Shown: piece after piece, positions 47,301 through 56,400 of the stretch
How the letters are laid out: the number at the start of each line of letters is the position of its first letter
Position numbering within the stretch: position 1 is the first letter of the stretch
NCBI GenBank assembly: GCA_965644295.1
Contig: CBFFRP010000433.1
Coordinates: 62,001 to 126,000 of the forward strand
Reading direction: 5' to 3'
DNA from: Paraphysomonas bandaiensis
Taxonomy: Eukaryota; Chrysophyceae
DNA length: 64,000 nt
The notes under the pieces: model-generated
What the model saw: the letters and a program-made list of their open reading frames with translations, nothing else
Database searches by the model: none
Told to the model about the DNA's origin: nothing
Position numbers and translations under genes: made by a program

Positions 47301-50300
47301 GTCGCCTTTTCGTCTTGCTTCTTCTGCAGCCGCGAGTACCCGTAGTATCGCTGTGTCCGTCCCGTTCCTCCAGCGATAACCATGCTGGGACGGATGCAAA
47401 ACTTTCTGTTCCTCCCATACGGTAAGAATTCTATGAGTGATTATCCTTGTTAATATTTTCCTACTGACTTCAAGCAGACCAATCGGTCGGAGATTAGTGA
47501 GGGAGGATTCTCCTGGTTTCTTGAGAATGGGAGACATTACCCTGTCTCTCCACCAAATGGGCACATGTTTATGTTTCCAGAGAGATCTGGTGAGGATGTA
47601 AGCCTCTCGCTGAACTACCGGTGGCCAGGATTTGACCATGTTGGAGGAGACCATTGAGGGTCCAGGCGCGCGGTTGAAGGAGAGAGAGTGAAGTGTGCAA
47701 TAGAATTCATCCTGGGTGATGTCTTTTGCAAGAGTAGATTTGAGTGTGGCTGCCATGGCCGGAGTGGTCTTGGTACAAAGGGCCCGTCGTAACCCCAGTT
47801 GCAGGGGAAGAGGAATTTTCGAGCGGGGGTGGAGTGGTTCCTGGCATGTCGCTGAGCCCGGATCAAGAAGTGATTTCCACCATGTAGGGTCATCCTGGAG
47901 CTGTTGTGCTACAGGGTCAAGTCCAGGAGGTTTGGCATGATGCTCACGGAAGTGCGCATTAATGCCTTCATGAATGTCTTGCGGCGTTGTGAGGATGTGT
48001 CCGTCCGTTGTTTTCACCGTGGTAAGTCGGAGTAGTGTTTTGACCTTGAGACCAATTTTCTGAAGAATTGCTTGAAGTCTTTTCTGCTGTAGCAGTGCCT
48101 CCATCTGCTTGGTGCGAGCCGTGAGTCTAGTCCGCATTTCTGTCCTGGCTCTTCCATGAAGAAGTCCTCTCAGTCGCAAGGCAATTCGGAGAAGGTTTTT
48201 CTTGGTGGCTTGCTTTGCGTTCCAACCCAGGATTACTCGTGGGTCCGCGTTGCGGTGGCTGCACCAGAAGTTGATGTCCGATATGCCTTTGATGTGACCC
48301 TGAGAACTCCTGAGATAGGAGTCCCATCGGGCGAACCATGCAGTGATGATTTCGTGGGTGGGGGTGGTTGCCGGGGGGCCGCGCCATCCATGCCGTTTGT
48401 ATCCAGCAGAATTGAACATCTTTTGGATAATCCGCAAAACCATGAGCATTCCTTCCTGTATTACTCTCATTTCCGGGGAAAAGCCATTCTTGAACTTTGA
48501 GCGTGTGCGCTGACAACGTTCGTGTAGGCGTGTGCTATGTGTACATGCAGGACGCTTCGCCTCAAGCGAAGCCTGGAGGGTTATGTGATGGATGGCCGCT
48601 AGTCTGTTGGCTGCCACCTCAGGAGGGAGTATGGCAGTCGATCCGTTGTCTAAATGTGGTAGTTGTGCATGAAGTTGGAGGAGTCTTGCGGTGTATGCCT
48701 GTACTTCCTTGGAGTCCTTCGGGTTTACATTGAGACGGGGGGGGATTCGGAGGTGCGACTCCGGTGGTCGAGGGTCAAGATTGACTGGTACGGTGAAACC
48801 GACCCAGACCGGTCGATGATCGAAGGCTGCTGCGAGTAATGAGGAGGAGTCAAGGCAGCCAGTGTCCGTAACAGACATGTTCGGAGGTAACGGCGTGTGT
48901 AGAATATGATCGATCCGCGATATTCCTTTGTCTAATCTGTGGAAGGTATGATATGTTTTCCTGGGTAGGAGAAGCTCATGGAGTGGTGCAGCCAGTTGGA
49001 GTTTGTCGGCAAGTGGTCGTATGTCTCTGCCTTTAGGATTTGTCTCCATGGAGCCATTGAAGTCGCCGGCGACAATGACAGTATGGTCCTTGGCTCTGGC
49101 TTTAGTGACCCATTTCGTAAGGATGTTGCATAGGAGCTTGTAGGGGTCAGCAGTACAGATACCACGGGACGCTCTCCCTAGCTTGGTCAATTTGCTCCAT
49201 AATGTGCAAGTGCCTGGCGTGGATGGCTTCGGGGGTAGATAGACGCTTATTAGTACTAGGGTGTGCGCCACCGACGTTTTGAACTCTAGTCGGCTCACTA
49301 AACCAAGTCCCGTAAAGTCAGCCTTTGTGAAGGCGAGACGGCGCTTCCAGTATTCGCTGATTATGACTACTGTACCCCCCATTAGTGGGTCTCTTGAAGT
49401 CAGTTTTGGCTGCTTGCTGAGGAAGAGGCATATTCTTGTTCCCTGGAGTGCATCTTCGATGATACGCGTGAAGAAGTTGGCCTGAGTTTCTGTTAGACGG
49501 ACATCCTGTAATAGGAGCACGTCCAATTTTTGCCGCTTAAAGTGTCGGATGATAGCTTGGGCTTTACCTGTGTGTGATGCCGGATTGCCATTTGTGTTCC
49601 ATGTGGAGAGTCGGAGTCCCATGGCTGCTCCCGAGGGATCCTTGGGGATGCTGCTGGAGGTCTCTGTAGGAGTTCCACTCTTGTCTGCAAGGAGTCTGTC
49701 CCATACTGCTATATTGGCACCGCCTATGTCGCTGTCGTACGCAGCCCTGGCTTGGATTAATATCCCAAGTGGCCAGCGTTGATCACACCAATAATGATGT
49801 CCGTAGTTGATGAGAAGTTCTTCATCCTTAGCAATGGAACGTATTGTACGGACATAGAGGCGTTTATTTTTCGTGACAAACTTGACATTAGCCATGTTTG
49901 TGGCTAGGGGGTCATTAATATACCCAGCTTCGCATGTTACACATTGTCGGACTTGGTCAAAGCCATCTATTGCGAAGGTACCAGTACTGTCTTGAACTAT
50001 GTAATCAGAACGCCTTGTAGACTGACTCATCTTTGTTAGTGGATAGCGTTTGCCTTTGTACTCAGCAATGATGACGTCTGCTGGGAATGTGTTCTTCGCA
50101 TAAAGGGATAGTCCTTTGGCAGTGTTATCGGCGTACGCAATGTAGAACTTTCTTGACCAGTCCCTGTCCCAGCCGGTGGTATCTAGTGCTGGAGTTGGTC
50201 TGATCGTTCGTGTGGTCGTGGTTGGGTGTGAGTTGTGAAGGTTCGTTGGTTGGTCACTTTCATCATAATTTACGACCTTTTTGGCTTTCCGGGTTGGCTG

Positions 50301-52772
50301 GCATCGACTTGTCAACGCAGTTTGGGCGTGTTTCAACTGCATCTTCTTGTGCGATGGTAGTGCTCCAGGGGTTGAAGCCTGCAGAATCTGTCGATTTGTT
50401 CGTGCTAACTTGGTGCTGCTTGACGAGGTTGTTCTGGTGCTGGTCATCTTTGATGTCCTATTGTTGTTCGTGATTGAGTCCGCGGGAAGTGTAGGTGGAG
50501 CGATGGGGTCAGCCGTTGAGAGTATACTGGTGGCCAAGGTGTTTTCAAGAGATAGTAGGGCGTTGTCTAGGGCAGTAGAAAGACCGGCAGGGTCTAAGAG
50601 GAAGTAGTGAGCATCTTGTAGTATGACATGGTAGTAGTTATCACGAATAGCGTCCCTAAGTTCGTCCACCTTCCATGCGATGTTATAAGCTACTTTGTCA
50701 GTAGGGATGCCTACAATGCTGAGGTAATTACCATTTTGCGCCCACGTCGTGCAGGGGTTGATAGTAGAGGCTAAAAGGTGGACCTCTCGCACTGAGAGCC
50801 AGTGAGTTATGTCGTCTTCCGTAGTGTATGTTGTTTTGGTAGGTATTAAAAGTGCGGCCTGTGCGTGATCTAACTTATGTCGTAGTGGCTGAAGTGTGTG
50901 ATGGGCCATGCACTCCCGTTGCATTATGTCGAACGCTTGGGTGCCTAATGTATTTATGAAAGATGCTAGCGTGTGACGGTCCTTGCGTTGTTTGAGGTCT
51001 AATTTCAGACAGGAGCGAGTGTGTCGCCTGCTTGAAGCAAGAATGTGCAGATGATAGAGTGTGCTGTATGCGCAGTACCCATCACTAGGGATATGTTGTT
51101 GTGTGCGAAGGGCTGAGGGTCTGAGGGTGAGGCGGTAGACTCTGCTCATGTCGCACATATGGAGCCTGAGTTGTCGACGGTCCGTGGGGTTCATCTGTCG
51201 TAGTTGACGTCGAGCTCTCGGTGACAAGGAGACTGCAATTACTTCCCTCTGTTCCTGTTGCTCTCTGTGCTCATGTATCATAGGTGGTACAGTTGACGGC
51301 TCAGAAGTCCAGAGGATGTTGGTGCTCTGTCTGGAGGTCTGGTGTTGTAGAAAACAGGATAGCCGCTCCTGAGTCCGTGTTAGAGCGTGCATGATGCAGG
51401 TGGGGATATTTGTTGCATTGAGTATGTGAAACCCATGCTGGCTGCGTATGATGTCATGGGTTACCACAGTGTTGGTAGAAGCGTGCACTGTTAGTGCCTG
51501 TCTGGAGAATGGTGACAGCTGTGCCCAACCAGGCGCCAGGTGCGGTTGAACAGCGTCCCATAGTCTGTATGGTATGGAGAGAAGATCGAGTAGCAGTTGG
51601 AAATCCTCCGTGTCTAGATGTAGTCCTGTGTGTGGAGTCGAGGATTCATATTGCATGAGTGTCTTACGGAGACTAACAGTGGCTGTTGAGGGAATACCCT
51701 TTGTCAGGCAAAGGGTCCGCACATGCCTAGATACAACATGAGTGGAGTCTGCCCAGGGTTTGTTGCCATTCGCGAGATGCTGGGCAACTAGTAGGGCGCT
51801 GTGCGTGGTATCCAATTTGTGCTCTGGTAGCGTGAATGATATCATGAGATCATAGTTGTCCGTCCTGGAAGCCTTGGCTATGAATCCTTCCCATATGTCT
51901 GTACAGGCAGGGGATAGCATGTGTGCATATATTTCTTTTAAAAGGTTTCCCTGTGGGGAGGCAGCAATGGTTTGGGTTTCATCATATCTAACCCAGTTGT
52001 TCAGCAGATCGGAGTGAAAGGGCGTGTGACCCCAGCCCTCTGTGTAGTGTCGGGGGTGTGTGGCAATGTCCTTGGGCAGTGCATCCGGCCTGATGTCAGG
52101 AGTGGTAGTGGAGTGTGAGGATGGGCCGTCTGGGGCTAATGCTGGAGTTCCCATGGTGTTCAGTTGAGTAGGGTTGGTGGTAGGTGGCCTCCGTTTGACT
52201 GGGAAATAGTCAAATAGAGTTGCATACGGTGTGGTGGCATCCTTAGTGGGTAAGGGTAATGTGTGGGTGGATTTGCTGGGTCCGTCACCGCTGTTATCGG
52301 AAGAGAATTCCTTCCCCTGAAGGGCGTGGGAGGGATGGTTGATGGACCTGGCACGATGGACTCCTTGCATTCCCTTGGAATGATATTGCAACACATTTTG
52401 GAGACGCATGATGACGAGGTCAGGAATTCTCTCGAGTAGCGCGTGTAGTTCCAACTCCACCGGGTATTTGGTGTCCAGGAAGAAGTGGTCGTTGGAGCAA
52501 AACACATCATAAGATGGAAGGGATTGAGTTTGTGGAAGGAAGGAGGAATGGTGGGTAGACCAGTACGCCCAGTTGTGGCCAAGGTCCACTGGTGAATCTT
52601 GCCAGATACGAATTCGTATACTCAGGGTTTCTGCCAGGAGGGCTATGATGTCTGTGTAGCCCCATTGCTCTGGGGGTATTCCGACAGCAGTTGGTCGTTT
52701 GCGGCGTAGTGCTTTGTTGTACGTTGTTAGCTGCTGTCGGAGCTTCTTCCGGATGAATGCAAAGTTCAGCAT
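44331..52772 (-). CDS. LINE-type retrotransposon polyprotein with OTU-like, SET, APE, RT, RNase H and zinc-knuckle regions, ~2,813 aa
   Basis: One uninterrupted frame; the first ATG is at 52772 and an in-frame TAA lies a few codons upstream. In order (approximate residues): an N-terminal stretch like the second half of an OTU protease (ALLAETLSIRIRIW, SNDHFFLDT, 45-101); an OTU-like region with DGYC near 562 and AHYFLLDP near 720; a SET domain 874-1000 (KGLSLYAKNTFPADVIIAEY, AGYINDPLATNMANVKF, EELLINYGHHYW); an APE endonuclease 1051-1328 (LSTWNTNGN, LLLQDVRLTE, AGDFNG, SRIDHIL, FDHRPVW; the usual QE is QD); RT 1724-2025 (DFKKAFDSI, TQGGTESTCAW, FADD); RNase H 2238-2408 (TDGS, YAYEL, HTDCQA, ADAVAG); and a knuckle CSDCGF...HMCLDC near 2551. 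The last ~140 residues are Arg/Pro-rich; another frame there is Ser/Thr-rich, so a frameshift is possible. It is GC-richer than its neighbours. Confidence 0.9.
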   Translation of the reverse strand: MLNFAFIRKKLRQQLTTYNKALRRKRPTAVGIPPEQWGYTDIIALLAETLSIRIRIWQDSPVDLGHNWAYWSTHHSSFLPQTQSLPSYDVFCSNDHFFLDTKYPVELELHALLERIPDLVIMRLQNVLQYHSKGMQGVHRARSINHPSHALQGKEFSSDNSGDGPSKSTHTLPLPTKDATTPYATLFDYFPVKRRPPTTNPTQLNTMGTPALAPDGPSSHSTTTPDIRPDALPKDIATHPRHYTEGWGHTPFHSDLLNNWVRYDETQTIAASPQGNLLKEIYAHMLSPACTDIWEGFIAKASRTDNYDLMISFTLPEHKLDTTHSALLVAQHLANGNKPWADSTHVVSRHVRTLCLTKGIPSTATVSLRKTLMQYESSTPHTGLHLDTEDFQLLLDLLSIPYRLWDAVQPHLAPGWAQLSPFSRQALTVHASTNTVVTHDIIRSQHGFHILNATNIPTCIMHALTRTQERLSCFLQHQTSRQSTNILWTSEPSTVPPMIHEHREQQEQREVIAVSLSPRARRQLRQMNPTDRRQLRLHMCDMSRVYRLTLRPSALRTQQHIPSDGYCAYSTLYHLHILASSRRHTRSCLKLDLKQRKDRHTLASFINTLGTQAFDIMQRECMAHHTLQPLRHKLDHAQAALLIPTKTTYTTEDDITHWLSVREVHLLASTINPCTTWAQNGNYLSIVGIPTDKVAYNIAWKVDELRDAIRDNYYHVILQDAHYFLLDPAGLSTALDNALLSLENTLATSILSTADPIAPPTLPADSITNNNRTSKMTSTRTTSSSSTKLARTNRQILQASTPGALPSHKKMQLKHAQTALTSRCQPTRKAKKVVNYDESDQPTNLHNSHPTTTTRTIRPTPALDTTGWDRDWSRKFYIAYADNTAKGLSLYAKNTFPADVIIAEYKGKRYPLTKMSQSTRRSDYIVQDSTGTFAIDGFDQVRQCVTCEAGYINDPLATNMANVKFVTKNKRLYVRTIRSIAKDEELLINYGHHYWCDQRWPLGILIQARAAYDSDIGGANIAVWDRLLADKSGTPTETSSSIPKDPSGAAMGLRLSTWNTNGNPASHTGKAQAIIRHFKRQKLDVLLLQDVRLTETQANFFTRIIEDALQGTRICLFLSKQPKLTSRDPLMGGTVVIISEYWKRRLAFTKADFTGLGLVSRLEFKTSVAHTLVLISVYLPPKPSTPGTCTLWSKLTKLGRASRGICTADPYKLLCNILTKWVTKARAKDHTVIVAGDFNGSMETNPKGRDIRPLADKLQLAAPLHELLLPRKTYHTFHRLDKGISRIDHILHTPLPPNMSVTDTGCLDSSSLLAAAFDHRPVWVGFTVPVNLDPRPPESHLRIPPRLNVNPKDSKEVQAYTARLLQLHAQLPHLDNGSTAILPPEVAANRLAAIHHITLQASLEAKRPACTHSTRLHERCQRTRSKFKNGFSPEMRVIQEGMLMVLRIIQKMFNSAGYKRHGWRGPPATTPTHEIITAWFARWDSYLRSSQGHIKGISDINFWCSHRNADPRVILGWNAKQATKKNLLRIALRLRGLLHGRARTEMRTRLTARTKQMEALLQQKRLQAILQKIGLKVKTLLRLTTVKTTDGHILTTPQDIHEGINAHFREHHAKPPGLDPVAQQLQDDPTWWKSLLDPGSATCQEPLHPRSKIPLPLQLGLRRALCTKTTPAMAATLKSTLAKDITQDEFYCTLHSLSFNRAPGPSMVSSNMVKSWPPVVQREAYILTRSLWKHKHVPIWWRDRVMSPILKKPGESSLTNLRPIGLLEVSRKILTRIITHRILTVWEEQKVLHPSQHGYRWRNGTDTAILRVLAAAEEARRKGDQHICTLWDFKKAFDSIAPNLMRLAWARLGVPDDVVDWFGNLDAGGLTFPWTPFMANNIEPRSLLDLLSADGHFIALFSLGFEAERGITQGGTESTCAWVALYDILLTWLDIELSTTSPTLPTIQLTTPTTGEIKISFADDLNTIAKSIHAAQLIAQQISAFCVLSGMELSIPKVVCTVFPILQDSNKASDPIGYIILYDWSWRPHPVPIQTSLESIHYLGADLPLTITDKASHDWCLKYLKVVTTHLGIKQASAGCIVMVIETQIIPTLLYRATKASWPLHWYREIDAACATLYRKALSLGPGYPTELIYLSLKHNGLGMKRFSDSAQEQKWGSLQRAITLGGEAGQAAHFLLTQTTEPQPQYHHYVLSLREWGTELGLTLQEPEPPEPQDEHMLTNLKQELGLNSVQPDTFKAIFTDGSYTASALSTRRLTHVNPRTRWTHRGGAAVVYLPPENAWEDGTTTILRLDTPFRDVPGLDSYAYELIGTAMGLILSTRIPEHIRSHTDCQAVCTRTEEALSTRRRALGHRAKGVLLESIAASRDCKRQVTWVRSHPERRTTDETEWTFEDKGIYIADAVAGEDWHEVDRILGKNNYTVCTIAIDSAIERLLTAGLWHWRMHSTRRPYYSSPLLTNFQDLCDLRTLENYTSTRDQRYGHNPDRAPGYWTNSGVHLPRKLAQADGSASKDKLSSNLRQRILNTALTWDKSFCIGRNRAKTKQGLDLTKAACSDCGFRLDSLKHMCLDCTHESITQIRETAFQSHKNVLHEIQRTQTLPNWITSALRRLSSRAWNPSIPQVERYWTGTITAAQLETVFEDAIHNHLTAHSLRNLETAVINLLQPLYTAAKLMLQDRGCRYITMSKRPPRLLPRPRPKRSQSRQRPRVLRLLGVQRRPPTASPTPDTRAHLTGPTRQSTGLPRPPQRRRLRQLYLHPRPHRSTVTQTTNPTPPPNNPHHSQPTHLELGALRTLIQNAEPPPTPMETHPKGRPPDQ

Positions 52773-53133
52773 CTTGGCTTCAGCGAGCAAGCCACAAGGA
52801 TATTAAACCAAGACAATAAGTCGAGGTAATACCAAAACCTGGTGAAATGTATGAAATCTAGTGAAATTTTTGATGATGGTTGGAAAAGGGTATAACTATG
52901 AATAATAAATATATATCAGCCCCCAAGCAATATCTAATAATATGAATTATTTCTTTGCATGTATGAATTTGACAACTACTATTCAATTCTCTGAAAGACG
53001 ATGCCTCACAGCTGACACGGTGAAGTTTCCATATATCACATATTCCTTTTCTCTATCTGGAGGAAGAGAGGGTACTGCCATGTAGATATGATACTATTAC
53101 GATACCGCAATAGTTATGGAGTTGCTGACACTT

Positions 53134-53180
53134 ACACGCCTATTGCTAATAATCAGACATTCAGTACTAGTTGTGGAGTA
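53134..53180 (+). repeat. Inverted partial copy of the ~180-bp repeat end
   Basis: On the minus strand CCACAACTAGTACTGAATGT then CTGATTATTAGCAATAGGCG closely follows CCACAAGGAGTAGTGAATGT then CTGATTATTTAGCAATAGGC at 44083-44123. The two form ~44-bp imperfect inverted repeats bracketing the LINE. The CCACAA part is not in the other repeat copies. Confidence 0.6.
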
Positions 53181-53491
53181 GTATACTGTTGTACTGTTTT
53201 AGCGTACAGACAATTCAGTTTGTTGGTACAGTATAATGAGGAAGGTATATGAAAATGTGTGTTATTTATAACCTATACTGTTTCAGGCTGTGTAGCAGTT
53301 GTTGCATAAGTTTATTGAACAAGCTCGCATGCTAAAACCTCATCAGCACAAAGAGAATACAATTGTGACCAACTGTAGCATGCAGAAATGTAGAACTACA
53401 AGCAACCCTTCACAGTAAAATTACTATCTCGAATTACAAACCAACTATACGCAAACAATATTGACTATATGACAAATGTTGGGACAGCACA

Positions 53492-56400
53492 TCACTTAGT
53501 CTTTCCGTGTCTTCCCTTCGCCTTCCCTGTCTTTTTAGAAGACACGGAAGATTTACGTGTCTTCGTCAACCCCTTCCTGCTGCCTTTCTTTTTGTATGTC
53601 TTCGTCTTTTTCGAAGAAGAACGGGTTGAAATTTTTTTAGATTGTGAGTCCGATTTCTTATTATTTAAGGAAGGGTTAGAAAGTTTGGATTGTCGATGTT
53701 TTTTCTTCCTTTTATCAGACATTGAGGCCTTTGATGCTGTTGGATACAGCGTGGGCAGAGAACCAGGCAACGGTGATGTCGGAAAAACAGTGGGGGAGTA
53801 CGAAGGAACAGAAGAAAAAACAGTCGAGGGGGCTGTGCTCGGCAAATTTAGAGCGGGAATCGTCGGCCGTAAACTTGGAGAAACATTCGGCTGGAGAATT
53901 GGCCCAGGGCGATGTGATCTTTTCTTTCTAAAATCTTTTCTACGTTTCCAAGCCTTTCCTTTCTTCTTTCGAGGTCTTGAAGTTCGATAACGTTTCTTTC
54001 TTGTTGACGCCAAAGTAGGTTGTGATACAGCAGCACTTGGGTTCAAACTTGGAAATTGACTCGGAATATCTAAAAACGGAAGTGTAGGGCGAAATGTAGA
54101 AGGTACCAATGACGACGGTGAAAGTGTCGGAACTGTTGAGGGTATTGAAGTGGGTAGCGATGTCGGGATTGAGGTTGGAAGAGATGTCGGGATTACAGTG
54201 GGTAGAGATGTGGGTAGAGATGTCGGGAATGACGTTGGTACGGACGTAGGATTCGATGTTGGAATGGAAGTAGGATTCGATGTCGGAGGGCTAGTAGGTA
54301 TCGAAGTGGGTAGCGATGTGGGGATTACGGTGGGAAGAGATGTGGGTAGAGAAGTTGGTATCGATGTGGGTAGCGATGTTGGAATTGATGTCGGTACGGT
54401 GGTAGGATTCGATGTCGGGAATGAGGTGGGAAGAGATGTGGGTAGAGAAGTTGGTATCGATGTGGGTACAGATGTCGGAAATGAAGTAGGAAAAGATGTC
54501 GGTAAGCTGGTTGGCACCGATGTAGGTAGAGATGTCGGGATAGAGGTGGGAGGAGACGTAGGGAGACTGGTAGGTATTGAAGTGGGTAGCGATGTCGGAA
54601 TTGAGGTTGGAAGAGATGTCGGGATTACAGTGGGAAGAGTTGTGGGTAGAGATGTCGGGATTGACGTTGGTACGGACGAAGGATTCGATGTTGGAATGGA
54701 AGTAGGATTCGATGTCGGAGTGCTAGTAGGTATTGAGGTGGGTATCGTTGTCGAAATTGATGTGGGAAGAGATGTCGGGAATGAGGTAGGCAGAGATGTG
54801 GGTAGAGATGTCGGGATTGACGTTGGTACGGACGTAGGATTCGATGTCGGAGGGCTAGTAGGTATCGAAGTGGGTAGCGATGTGGGCATTACGGTGGGAA
54901 GAGATGTGGGTAGAGAAGTTGGTATCGATGTGGGTACAGATGTCGGAAATGAAGTGGGAAGAGATGTCGGTAAGCTGGTTGGCACCGATGTAGGTAGAGA
55001 TGTCGGGATAGAGGTGGGAGGAGATGTAGGGAGACTGGTAGGTATTGAAGTGGGTAGCGATGTCGGAATTGAGGTTGGAAGAGATGTCGGGATTACAGTG
55101 GGTAGAGATGTGGGAAAAGATGTCGGGATTACAGTGGGTAGAGACGTGGGAAGAGATGTGGGAAGCGATATCGGGATTACAGTGGGTAGAGATGTGGGTA
55201 GAGATGTCGGAAATGACGTTGGTACGGACGTAGGATTCGATGTTGGAATGGAAGTAGGATTCGATGTCGGAGGGCTAGTAGGTATCGAAGTGGGTAGAGG
55301 TGTGGGGATTACGGTGGGAAGAGATGTGGGTAGAGAAGTTGGTATCGATGTGGGAAGCGATGTTGGAAATGAAGTGGGTAGAGATGTCGGTAAGCTGGTT
55401 GGTACCGATGTAGGTAGAGATTTCGGGATAGAGGTGGGAGGAGACGTAGGAAGACTGGTAGGTATTGAAGTGGGTAGCGATGTCGGAATTGAGGTTGGAA
55501 GAGATGTCGGGATTACAGTAGGTAGAGATGTGGGTAGAGATGTCGGGAATGACGTTGGTACGGACGTAGGATTCGATGTCGGAGGGCTAGTAGGTATCGA
55601 AGTGGGTAGCGATGTGGGGATTACGGTGGGAAGAGATGTGGGTAGAGAAGTTGGTATCGATGTTGGAATTGATGTCGGTACGGTGGTAGGATTCAATGTC
55701 GGGAATGAGGTGGGAAGAGATGTGGGTAGAGAAGTTGGTATCGATGTGGGTACAGATGTCGGAAATGAAGTGGGAAGAGATGTCGGTAAGCTGGTTGGTA
55801 CCGATGTAGGTAGAGATGTCGGGATAGAGGTGGGAGGAGATGTAGGGAGACTGGTAGGTATTGAAGTGGGTAGCGATGTCGGGATTGATGTGGGAAGAGA
55901 TGTCGGGATTACAGTGGGTAGAGATGTGGGTAGAGATGTCGGGATTGACGTTGGTACGGACGTAGGATTCGATGTTGGAATGGAAGTAGGATTCGATGTC
56001 GGAGGGCTAGTAGGTATCGAAGTGGGTAGCGATGTGGGGATTACGGTGGGAAGAGATGTGGGTAGAGAAGTTGGTATCAATGTGGGAAGCGATGTTGGAA
56101 TTGATGTCGGTACGGTGGTAGGATTCGATGTCGGGAATGAGGTGGGAAGAGATGTGGGTAGAGAAGTTGGTATCGATGTGGGTACAGATGTCGGAAATGA
56201 AGTGGGAAGAGATATCGGTAAGCTGGTTGGTACCGATGTAGGTAGAGATGTCGGGATAGAGGTGGGAGGAGATGTAGGGAGACTGGTAGGTATTGAAGTG
56301 GGTAGCGATGTCGGAATTGAGGTTGGAAGAGATGTCGGGATTACAGTGGGTAGAGATGTGGGTAGAGATGTCGGGATTGACGTTGGTACGGACGTAGGAT

